Below, in pieces: positions 49,701 to 61,382 of a DNA stretch of 64,000 nt. Source of the DNA: Linepithema humile. Lineage: Eukaryota; Arthropoda; Insecta; Hymenoptera; Formicidae. The notes beneath the pieces are model-generated. The model made no database searches, had not been told where the DNA came from, and saw only the letters and a list, made by a program, of their open reading frames with translations. The stretch's first letter is position 1, and the number at the start of each line of letters is the position of its first letter. Location of the stretch: NCBI RefSeq assembly GCF_040581485.1, contig NC_090132.1, positions 7,451,001-7,515,000 of the forward strand. Direction: 5' to 3'. The position numbers were made by a program, and so were the translations under genes.

Positions 49701-52700
49701 AAAATACGTATTCAATTTTTTAAAATTATAGATGTGTGTCAGAAATAATGTATATGCAATATTAATTATAGAAAGAAAAATAAGCAACGTTGCGAATAGA
49801 TTTAAGCAACAAATAGTATATTGATCGATTCTGGCTATAAAAAAAGTATTTCTGATCTTCTAGAAAAGATATGTGTATCTAACTCCGATGCGTCGAAGGG
49901 TTAAACGCGTAATTGATCTGCGGGGAGAAACCGCAAGTACGAGACATAATTTTATCGATCATGGAAGTGTTTTGCTCCCCAGCGAAGGACCCTACGAAGG
50001 ACGTGCCGGCATAAAGCGTATGGGAAATTGTGGGAATGATGGGGGACAGGTCGGACGCCTCGGGGAATTGGTTCGCAATATCGCAGGACTTAGAAGTATC
50101 ATCGAAGGATAGTTTACATCGACTAGTACCGTGTCGTGATTAACTTTGCTCTACTCGAAGGCGATTGCTTTTTCGGACTCGAGGACGAGAAGGGAGAGTG
50201 ACTTATTAAACGCATGAATTACGCGTGTGGGAACATCATACAAAACGTTACGCATGTTTTCTTAAAAAGTTATCATTCATTCGCAAATTATATCTTAAGG
50301 GAAAAAAATTATTAATTTTGTCTCTCTTGGTATATTATTACGATGATTATTAGAATTAACATATTGCACAATGTAGTCGATGGATATAGTCTTCTGATGC
50401 TTGCGCGTTCGCCAAAATATGTAGTTACAGCGGTCTGTTAGCTCGGTAAAGAAATGATAGTATCACTCCAATTTGTATTTGTATTATGCAACAAGTGCAT
50501 AGAATTTTTTTATGCCATTAATATATTTTATTATATATGATTAATGATGAATAAATTTTATTGTATTTTATGAGATTTTTATGTTTTATGGAGAATTAAA
50601 GTTTGTATTGAAAGAAATCGGTACGCCAGACGTTTTTGCGTTTCGTCATCAAAACGTTATGGTGCAGACAACATCGTTCTTGGATAATAGTTGATAAACG
50701 ATCAACATTTCGGTGATCGCGAGATTTGTTAAGCACACAGACTGCTTCGCCGCAACGCGTCGCCAAACAAACGTGGCGCCACGTCAAAACGGCGTCAGCC
50801 GATTCTGATAATGCCGATTTACGATGCGCTTAACGGCCGCTAATTATCTGATTTATCGTGCAACGTTGCACTAATGCGATTAACATTATAGCCCGTGCTT
50901 CGTCTATTTCGCACCGGTGCCGGTTTGAAATCTCCCGACGGGCGTGATTATCGGCGATTGCGCTAATGCGAGGCGTTTAGAGTACGGCACAGTGCGAATC
51001 ATAGCCAAACGCTTACCACTGCAGATTCAGTAATAATGCGTACGAGCATTTCCAACGTTTTAGATTTTTCACATTTTTTGTTATCTATAAATTTCATTTT
51101 TCCTTCAACAAAAATTTGAGGTTTTAATAATTTTTTTTGTGTAACAGATTGAAAAAATGAGAGATTTTTATAAATTATAGCTTAGAGATATATATTGATC
51201 ACAATACGTTTAGTCTTTACTTAAGATTGAGGTTGACTTTAACAAAAATCATTACGAGCATTAAATATGCAAAAATAAAAAAGTGGTAATAAAAGATGGT
51301 ATCTGATAAAATCTTTACTTAACGAAAAATCAACTCTGAAGTCTTTAAAAATGCAAACTAGATAATGTGACAATATTTCATTTTTATCGAGACAACATCT
51401 TTGTTAAAAAGTTTTGCATTAAAAAATTCTAAATATACTGCGACACATATTTAGTACAAATATTTGCACACTATTCGCTTTGTTCACACACGTAAATAAA
51501 TTTATAATGCCCCCAGTGAATATTTTTTTTTGTAGAAATTAAAAAATTCTCGGTTTTATAATGTAAATGCGTACATGTAAATGCGTAAATAAATTTGTAA
51601 ATATTAATTCAGGCAACATCGTTGTCAAAGAGAGAGACACACGTCGGAAAGGTTAATCTCGCGATCAATTTTAATAATCTGGCATTTCGTTCCGATTGCA
51701 TCGATAATTTTCCAAATACTTGTTTCTCTGTGTTTCTATGGTAATATTGCATTTAACCTTGTACACCGCAAGTACACACGTAAGCACGCCATTATCGCTG
51801 TACATTGTGTATATTTGCGTGTGCGTCGACTACGATTTCGCACATTCACGCTCTGTTGATTCAAAATATTGTCGTTCTGTATTCAACAATCTTCATTTAA
51901 CGGTTCGAATTATTAAGATTGCACTGCATTACGCCCAATGATTTATCAGCATTTGCCCGGCAAATATTCTTTTAATGTTTAAAGACCCCTTCCCGCCCAC
52001 GGGCGGCCGCCCCGCGCGGTGAGTAATTACAATGTAAATGTGTAAATATGTACAAAACATGTATCTACAGAGAGCGTGGAAATGCGAAACAATTACACAG
52101 TTTCCGAAAATAAATACCGCGCGAATAATATCGCGCCTGTTTGCATATTGCGTGTATTCAGATTCGAACTGCAGATCAGAGGAAAGACGATTGCAGCTGC
52201 AAAAATAATTTCTCGATTCCTGATAGTTAAATACTTCAAGTGACTTTGTCTGGCGATATATTATTTATTTGAACATATAACATGTGCAACTCAGTGATCT
52301 TTTTTCTAAAGTTTAAAAAAGATTAATCATCGCGTCGCACGTATCTACAAATGACAATATTATTATTTACATGATATACAATTTCTCGATTTCTTTTTTT
52401 AAAAAGTCAACTCAAGAATATACACTGTTTATGAAAAAAATTGACGCATCTTGATGAAACAATTTTAAGTTCGTAGCTTTACAAAATATTAGTGTATAAT
52501 ATTTAAGACATAGATTTTTGAAATAAATGGTTCTTGTATAGCGATATTGTTGTAACTTCTTTAACTTTTCAGTAGCATAGTATATGCAAAGTTTCATTCA
52601 GCGGCATAGTTTGTGTTGAGAGATGCGTCGATTTTTATTATAAAGTGTTTACTTCTTTGATAATTCGATCTTCAAATAATCATAAAACGTCAATTGTCTA

Positions 52701-52710
52701 ATGTATCTCA
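43742..52710. other. Long non-coding stretch with GC-richer islands
   Basis: No gene supported. GC-richer islands: about 44.15-44.75 kb (overlapping open frames of 199 codons on the minus and 178 on the plus strand, no recognisable domain), 45.9-46.15, 47.85-48.2, 48.65-49.1 (has a G|GTAAGT donor-like site at about 48980), 49.87-50.2, 50.7-51.0 kb. A TTA trinucleotide tract lies at 45409-45430. Short direct repeats occur near 46807-46850 (AAAGGAGCAATT) and 47548-47588. Confidence 0.5.
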
Positions 52711-53050
52711 AGCTGGTAGCGTTGCGGATCCCCGTAAGCTCCTGTAAACGCGTTAAGAACCCACAAAGGCCTTCCGACAGCATCCTGAGGCCTACGCTCG
52801 CCGCGGGGGGTGCGTGTCTTTTTTCGAGTAGTCCATACGGGGGATGGAGTTGAGGGGTGAGTAGCCGGGCATTTACACGGTGCCCAGCTGTGGCCCCATG
52901 GTGCCCCGATGGTGTTGTGTGCTACGGTTCTTTCAGAGCGGAGAGGGGTACGGCTTCGGGCGCGTGCTTACTCCACGCTGTGCGCTTGCCACCTGTTCCT
53001 AGACGGAGCCGCAGCGGGCGGCAAGGATGAAGGGGGTGAATTTGCCATCG
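52711..53050. other. Compositionally distinct GC-rich block of unknown nature
   Basis: About 340 bp of G-rich, CpG-rich DNA with sharp borders to AT-rich flanks. It contains complementary segments (CCGGGCA with TGCCCAG around 52868-52892, and GTAGC with GCTAC as an outer pair), so part could fold. No long frame with a recognisable domain is visible. A fragment of a retroelement untranslated region, a structured RNA or a conserved regulatory island are all possible; I cannot choose between them. Confidence 0.35.
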
Positions 53051-56000
53051 TTCCTATTATCTAATATACACCCGATGATATACAGATACGACGCTAATAG
53101 AGACGATCTGATAAACCGTCTCGCTCGATGTCGGTCAGGACGAGGGTGACGGTAATCAGTCGTGTTATTTCCGTTCTCCAACTCGACGTTGATGTGGACA
53201 TATCTCTGTTGGATTAAAAATAATAATGCATATCTTATTTTTTTTACTTTAAATTACAATTGTAGAATTACGAAATTATATTTAAATACAAAGTAATAAT
53301 TTTCATATTTTGATACGTTAAACTTTTGTCTAATCTAGATGAAATGAAAATTGAATAGGTTATCAGAGACTTAATCGGTAGTATTCTTTATGATTATACG
53401 TCTGATAATATCTGATATCTAAATTACGAAAGAATTATTCGCCCATCTTACGTTATGTGATGACCGTAATTTTAGCACCGTTTTAATCACACATGCCGAT
53501 GTTTTCCGACTTTGAGTCGAAACGCTGGCGGGTTCCAAAGTCACGCTCCGCGCCATCTTTCACGACGTCGCGTACATTTTATTCCCGTTCGGTGGAATTT
53601 TTCGTCACGGCGACACCTCGATCAATATTTGCGCAGCCGGGACTCGGGACCACGTCACTCGACCTTCCGCGACCATATGCGAACGCGGCCACGTACGCCA
53701 CGGCGGCGGCTCACGCGTGCTCGAGCTCATAATGTTGAGACACTCTGAGTTTGGAGTCTAGCCTATGTGGCACACAGTTCGTTTATATTGCTGTGATTAG
53801 ATCGTTTGTATTCGACAAATGAAGAACAAGTAATAATTTTTTGTTTTAATTTATTAATACAACGTACATCTCTTTATTATATGATTATTTATTTACTTGC
53901 TATTTATTTGCTTTAAACTTAAAAAATAACCTTTTTTGCAATTAAGCAGGTAAATTAAAAATGGCAAATTGATCAGCATTTTTAGCAGAAGTTTTCGCAA
54001 AACTGTGAGATTTTGAAGTCTTTAACACAAATAACATTCAAAATCGAAACAGTGAATTTATCAGAAAAATGTGAATAATTTATCGCATTGATGATCTTGC
54101 AAAACTATATGCGAAATATAATTAGTCAATGTTGAATCTTATTGAAAATATTTCAACAAAAGAGAATCGTTTGTTCACGACTCTGTCTCTTTCGATTCAT
54201 TTGTGGTTCAATCGAGAGTGGACAGATAATCCGGTCGATTGCCTCTCAATCGTTACGTTCTAATTTTTCAAATTTGTTTGCGCCCGACAGGTGATTACGT
54301 GAAATCGATAGTACAACATCAAACGATCGGATGAACTATGCGATAGATTTAACGAGTCGTTAATGATCGCCGCAGATAAAACTCGGAACAATTAATAACG
54401 GATCTGTAAGACTTAATGACGCAGCGGATGAATGTCACGTTTAGATGTTTGATCGATATAGATTTGCAAATGTGTATTGTATGAATACCGTATTTGCCCA
54501 TTTTTTTTACGCTGCAGATGTTATCCTTTCCGACAGGAGTTTATTCAATTTCTATGGAAGGACAAATACCTATGTTTCTCATTGAAGCTAGAAGAGTTAC
54601 GAGTTTGAAGCAAACAAAATGCAAATTACGAAGTCACGATCGTTTCTAAGCGCGTGTAATTAAAATTTGCAATTCTTCGTTAGAAATATCTTCATTCTTT
54701 TAATATAAAAATTTAAACACAAATACCGTACAGCATGTTATCACAAAATATTATACTATCCTTTTTTTTCTTTTAATATCGTAAATTTAAGATATCGCAG
54801 AAAGAAAATAATTAATTGAGTTAATTATGCTAATTTCGTGGCTCCTTTGCTTATTCAAGAGCATGCCGTTAATTAGCAATTAGGCAAGACATAGTATGTG
54901 ATCTCGTATGTTGAGTAAATAGATAGACACGTGGGAGGACAAATTTAGTGTAACAGTATTGACTGAGCAATATAGGAAGAAATATTGTTGTTAATTTTAT
55001 CATTAATAAATCATTAACTAAGAATTATAAATCGTTGATACAAGTTCTTATCATTACAGTGATACTTTCTCAAAGTTGCAGATAAGTTGTACAACGTGAA
55101 AATTGAAATATCATATTTTAACTATATATTACTAGCTTAATTATTAATATAAATTTTATTATAATTAATATATTATTTTTAATATTGTTTTATCTTATTC
55201 TTGCTTATTACATAAATATAATCCAAACATTTTATTATTTATTGGATTAAAGCAGTAGTTTGTACTATAAATTATTTCCGGTTTATTTTGTCAATCGCTA
55301 GCAAATTTTGATCCAACAAACTTTTTGCCGCAAATTATTCATTCCTTTGATCCTCTCTCGTATAGAATACAGATTTACGACGGGAGGCGAATGCGATTCC
55401 CCTTTCGGCGTGTACAAAAAGAAAAGGACGAAATAGATCGCGGTACTAACCAGAACGACTGGTCGCGTATTTGCGGTACGCGTTACTTCCACGTTACCGG
55501 TGGCCAATGGGAAAACTGGCCGCGTCGTAATCGGCGACGCTAGGCCTCGGTACCTCGGCCACGCTAAACGCTCGTAATGAGTGATTATCTCGGTTAGTCT
55601 GGTTAACACGTGGTACCAAGGTAGCGGCAAGTGCGCACCGTCTATTTGCTCGCGACGACACGTGCCCATGTACGAATAGGACTCACTTACGTAATTGTGC
55701 GAAACGAGTTATCTTTTTCGCGATAACGCAGCGCGATGGGGCGCGTCGTCGAAAAAATATTATTTTTCAAAGTTAACCGCTTTATCAATGAATTATTGCG
55801 AGATCTTGTGAGGATTTTACGTCTTACATCGACAGTCAGTTCGTAAACTTTATAATTTCCAGTAAAGGATGTTTGTTATGTTTATTGGGACGTTGTATAG
55901 CCGGCACATGAATTTAATTGAAGATTTTTTCAAGAGAAGAACTGATAATAATGAATATAAATTATTTAATAAAAAGAAATACCGTAACTGTCAATTGTAT

Positions 56001-59000
56001 TCATTGCATGATGCATAAGTATAAGAATTACAATAACAGCTTAATCTTATCTAATAAATTCTTTATATTCGATGAACGGCTTGTAATAATGATAAAAATA
56101 GTAGATGGCAATGAGACTGAAATATGTAGGAAAGACAATGTTCCTTAATCTAGAAAAGCGAAGTGACATAGAAGAAGCAAGTGCATATAACATGAATTAG
56201 ACACGAGAATTACAGACGTCCTCTGCGCGCTTTATCTTCGTTTTAAATACCAGTTAATGATATGCTACATCGCGTCTAAAATTAAACGCAGCTGTCTGCT
56301 GTCGTAATCCCACTGTTTTACACACTCTTGTCACACAATAATTTCTCCCGCGTTATCGCGGCGAATATCCAAAACCCGTGTACAGTGCCTCTTGTAAGTC
56401 TCTGAACACAACCGGTATTTAATTTTCATCTGTAATATAATTGTAGATTGTGTTGGCAGCACACAAGCTCTCATTGTTTAATAACCCGCGACTTGAAGAA
56501 TGTTAATACCTTCACATTTATGTCAAGGGAAAAATCATCTTCAATTTGGTAAAAAAATTCCACTGAGTACGCGCGCATATTTACGGTTATTCTGCAAATA
56601 TGGTATCGTGAACCCTATATGGCAATTGCCGGGAATGAATGTAGGGTTCACTTCGGTGTGTCTACGTCATCGAAATCTGAATTTACCGGAATTATAACGG
56701 TTTCAATGCCGGGGTATCAAGTCAGGGGCGGTGTCGCGTTTAATTTCGCGGCGTTGTTGTCATTCGCGGTACGGTAGGCGAGCGCGGGAGGGAGAGAGAG
56801 AGAGAGATACTTGCCGAAATCCGCGTCGCGGCGCCGCGACTGGATGTGGCATAGGGGACTTCCAGGACCCGGGTGCTGTTTGAACGACAAATATTTTGTC
56901 GTCAAACTTCTGTCGCGCGGAATGAACGTGTCTATATGTGCAGGGCTAATACAAAGCGTTTCGCGGGCGTCTGCTAAAACCAGATTACATGCTCGACCTC
57001 CGGATAAGCGATCTCGATCTTCCGTATAAATTGTGCGAATCGTCGCCGCGCCGCGCACCGTCGACGAGATCTCGCACGGTCGAACTTTTAATCCTTCATC
57101 TTTACCTTACGTGAAACCGCACTGCGCATTTCATCTTGGTGCGCGCGGAGCTTTAAAATCACAGAACAGTCATTTTTGAAAAAGAACCTATTAACTTTTT
57201 TTGGTTTTAGACGATACTTATTAACGCAACAACTTATAAGTTGCTGAAAGAGAAGAAATTAGCTTTAATTTTTTTTAAATATAAAACCAGGCGATAATTT
57301 TTTCAATAAACAACTTTTTAAATAATTCTTATTCACTGCTCGTATTTGTATGGTTTTTTTGCAAATGCATTGATATTCAACCGATTATACAAGAATATGT
57401 AGGTTGAGAGAATACCAGAGAATTTACACGTGGGCCGTGTATCGTCGACTACCTTGGTGATGCGGGAGAAAAAAAACAGAAGTGATAAATAAAGAAGCGC
57501 TGGTGATTTCAAAGCCGAGAGAACGGTAAATCAATTCACATCTAGTCCCGCGTCTCGCAAGATCTTCGAACGTCGATGCCATAAAATCAACTCGTCTTGT
57601 CTTTTAAAGACCCGTGTATTTCACATTTTGTAGTATTGCATATTGCAATTATTCGGGCGTGTATTAAAAATTTATTTTTGGATAACTGAAATAATAGAAC
57701 AATTATTGAAAAATTTAATTAGTATAAATTTACTGTCCAAAAATTTATTTTGGGAATGTTCTCTGTGCTACAAATTCTACAATGAATTTTAAATTACTAT
57801 TTTTAACGAAAATTTTATTTTGTGTGAAACAATTTCTGCGGGGTATTAATTTTGCTGATCTTAGTTTTTGAATAAATATAATAATATTGCATGAAGAATT
57901 AGTTGAACTGTTTTTTTTTTTCGCTTTATCGTTGACTGAGAACGAAATAATTTGCTGTTGTGATAGAGAATGCATTGTAGCGTGCAGGTTGTAATATTAA
58001 TGTTCGCAAATCGCGGCACAAATAGTGACGCTAGTGCAAGTACGGTAACGCATTACAAATACGAATTAGCTCGGCTGGTGCTGTTAGCGTCAAAATGTAA
58101 TGCGTATTTGCGGTATTATGATCGTCACCGATTTATGTTATCACAGCCAACATCGTATTCCTCCAGTTTTACCGGGGAATGAAGAACGCCTGTATGTATG
58201 TCCTGTCAACAGTGCCGGCGAGTGTCTATATAAGTAAAATTTCGAAGCTGTTGACACGTGCCGTTTTGTTTATTGCTAATTACGCGTGATATCTTGCGAA
58301 CACAATGTATTTGTTGATGATCCAATGTGAAACATTACACTTATCCACCACTATATGTAGAGAGCTTGGCGAAAGAGATGTAAATCATACTTATTGATTC
58401 TCCGCGTAAATAGCCAATTAAGTGAGATTAACAAGAAGTCATTAAAAGGGAATTTATTTAAATAAGGAGTAAGTAAGGAATTTCGTGCGTGCGCACTGAA
58501 AGAAGGGATTGGCGCGAAGGAATTTAAAAAAAAAAGAATCTCTCTTTTTATTCAATATTTTTGATAATAATATATTAAAAGTGTGATCAGAGAGACCGTA
58601 AGGCGAAGACAAATAAGCTGTAGCCAATCCATTTAACCATCTTATTATCGACTCGGCTTGAAAATAGCTGTATTAACTACGTCATTTACCTCCTCGGAAT
58701 ATTTTTATCTCGCATTCTGGCACGCGAAGGCCCACGATCCTACTCCGTTCGGCCGTACGCATACCTTTTTTTATTTTCACGTCGACACTAATGGCGCGAG
58801 GTGTCTCTCGACATTAATATTTCATTAATATTTCTCCGGTATTCCTGGAAAAGCGCGTCTCTCGGTACTGCGCTTTATTGATGCTGCGCCGAGTGCGTAG
58901 GATGTTTTTTTTCGAAGCTGGTCGCTCGAGCGACGAGAAGTACGGGCGAGAGGAAATTTCTCGTCTCATCTCCGGAGACTGGTCGGGCCGGTGGTAAGTT

Positions 59001-61357
59001 AATTAAGTGCTAACAAGGAGAGAACCACGCAGTCCGCGCCAAGACGGAGTAAAATCGTACGGCGGACCGGCTAAAAACTCGGACGCGCTGTACCCGTTCG
59101 ATCGTCGCCTCGTTTTAATCCTTGAAAGGCACCTTCGTCTCTTGCGAGGCTTTCGAAACGTCTTTATTCTTGCGGAACGATTCATCCGATATGTTTGAAA
59201 TAAATATTTATTGTATTTTAACTAATATTAATTATATTCTCTAACAAGCGTGCACTTAAATTTGTAAAGATTATAATATCAAGTTTGCTTGTGAAGATAT
59301 TTGCTCTTTGAAAAAAATATTTAATTTTTTTACAATGATATTGTTTCATTATGTATACATGATAATTGACTTTATACGTGGTTTAGCTTTGTACAACACC
59401 GATTCGTCAAATAGGCATACTCTTGTATGTTAAATAAGACAACATATGTGTCAACCATGAGTGTACACAGATCTATTTTCTCGTGCACGGACGTATCAGA
59501 TTCTAGTACACTAACCATCTCGAGATAGCGATGATTATTTTACTCGAGATTCCGCCAATATTTATTATTTATCTAAGATCTAACGTCGGGCACGCGCGAA
59601 CGAAGAAAAAGAGGCGGAGAGTAACGTCGTTCTCTTCGCCGAACGACACTCGACCTCTCACGGCTTTCCATCTCATGTCTGTCTGCGAGATTTCACGAAT
59701 ATCTCAAGTGCGCGAGTTCTGGTCTCATCGGTCCTCGAAAGCGATTCACGCTGTTGTACAGTGATATAATTAACGAACGCATATACTCTTCTAATTATAA
59801 CGCGATTGCAATTACGGAAAGTGAAGAGTGCTCTCTCGCTCAGCGTAAAAGAGACGTTCTCGAAATTTAGGAAAATTTGTCAAGTATAAAGCAAAATTAA
59901 TTAATGTGATTAGTTATAGTTGCATAAAATTATCTTAATTTTATATTTTAGAGATGAAGTATCGTATATTCTATGTATGTTAAGAATTCATACTTTAATT
60001 CTCGTAAATATGCAGTTATTAAGATGAGATATTTGATTAGAAATTATCGTTATTTTATTTGTTATTTTTTCTCGAAGAAAGAGCACAGCTTAAGAATCAA
60101 AGATATCTTTACAAAAATATTCGTAATACATCTAATATAAAAACCTAAGGTGAAAACAATGGTGAATTAAGCAACGGCACTTAATTAACAGCGAACACGA
60201 CAGACGGAAGCACTTTGAGCTGGCGATAGCAGTAGCGAAGTACCGTAGGCCACGGCATAGATCGCGCCAACCGGTTTTCGGATGGTAATGAAGTGGCTTC
60301 TGGACCAAGAGAGCCTCGTATTCTCGTACGCGAGACAGCAATTCTCGACCGGGTCATTCAAGGATCAAGCTGTCGATCAGAAATTAAATAGGTGAAGAGA
60401 GAATATTCGAGACAATAAAATATTATATAGGCATAGATATTACATATAAATAGAACAAACAAAGAAAGTTGAAAGAAAATAGGAAATTACATTATAGATA
60501 CGTATTGTTAAAAGAACCGAAAGAAAGCCAATTTGCGACCGCGAAATTCACGTCGCGAATGACTGTCGCGAGTACGCGAGTACCTAACTTGAGTCGCGCG
60601 TCTTTGTTTTCGAGGGACCCGGCGATAATTCCGCCATGAATTTTAATCCGGCGCTGCTCGAAGCATTCATGAATTTTAATTTCCCTCTTCTCGCTGATTC
60701 TCCACCAGCCATTTTCGCCGACTCGCTCTAACCATCCGCAGCAGACGGGGCTCTTTTCCTGTCTTTCCCTCTCGGTTTTTCCGGCGTGTACACCCGGCTT
60801 CTTTCCGTTTCCCGGCTGTCGTGAATCGCGCGAAAGGGGAAGATCGACCCAGGCGGAGTCCAGTCACGGGGAAGATGCTTTTCAAAAGCGTGTAAATATT
60901 GCTGGCAGCTTTCGGAGAAACGGAGTAGGCCCGGTGATTTCCTAACAACAAGTCTTTGAAATGTGTTTTGAATTGCGAAATATTTCTACAACTGTAAAAA
61001 AGTTAGAGTTTTCTTTATATATATATTTTGCAATTTAAATGAAAAAAGTAGTTTAGTATTGAAATAATAAAGCTTGATTAAAGAGTACACCAAATGCAAT
61101 AAAAAATCACACTGGAATTGGAATTGCAGATCATTTAAAACATTGTTCAATTTAATGCGTCGTGGTGTAAACAAAAGACGAACGTGTTCAATTGTCCATT
61201 CATATCCGTGATCTGATTTCCCTCACAAAATGCAGTTCGGCGGCGGAGAACGTGTCGGATGAACGAGAAAAGATCATGATCGCCTATCCCCGGGAAAACA
61301 ATCGTTCAGATTGGCAGTGTTCGAGGCAAGGGTGTTCGCGGGTCGCGTGCTGCCCTC
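53051..61357. other. Long non-coding stretch with GC-richer islands
   Basis: No gene supported. GC-richer islands at about 53.5-53.75, 55.37-55.75, 56.7-57.15, 57.97-58.19, 58.72-59.18, 59.58-59.75, 60.2-60.36 and 60.53-60.95 kb. A 14-bp perfect palindrome CAACTTATAAGTTG lies near 57228. A short GA run lies at about 56792-56808. The 13-mer CATGAATTTTAAT occurs twice 33 bp apart near 60635 and 60668. Confidence 0.5.
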
Positions 61358-61382
61358 GGGGGGGGGGGGGGGGGAGGGGGGG
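61358..61382. repeat. Poly-G run (G17 A G7)
   Basis: Homopurine tract with potential for G-quadruplex formation, inside a GC-rich island at 61.2-61.9 kb. Length may be assembly-sensitive. Confidence 0.9.

Noticed and set aside
58139..58149. TATCACAGCCA, matching the start of the miR-2/miR-13 family
   Set aside because: Only the first 11 nt agree and no upstream arm capable of forming the precursor hairpin is present.
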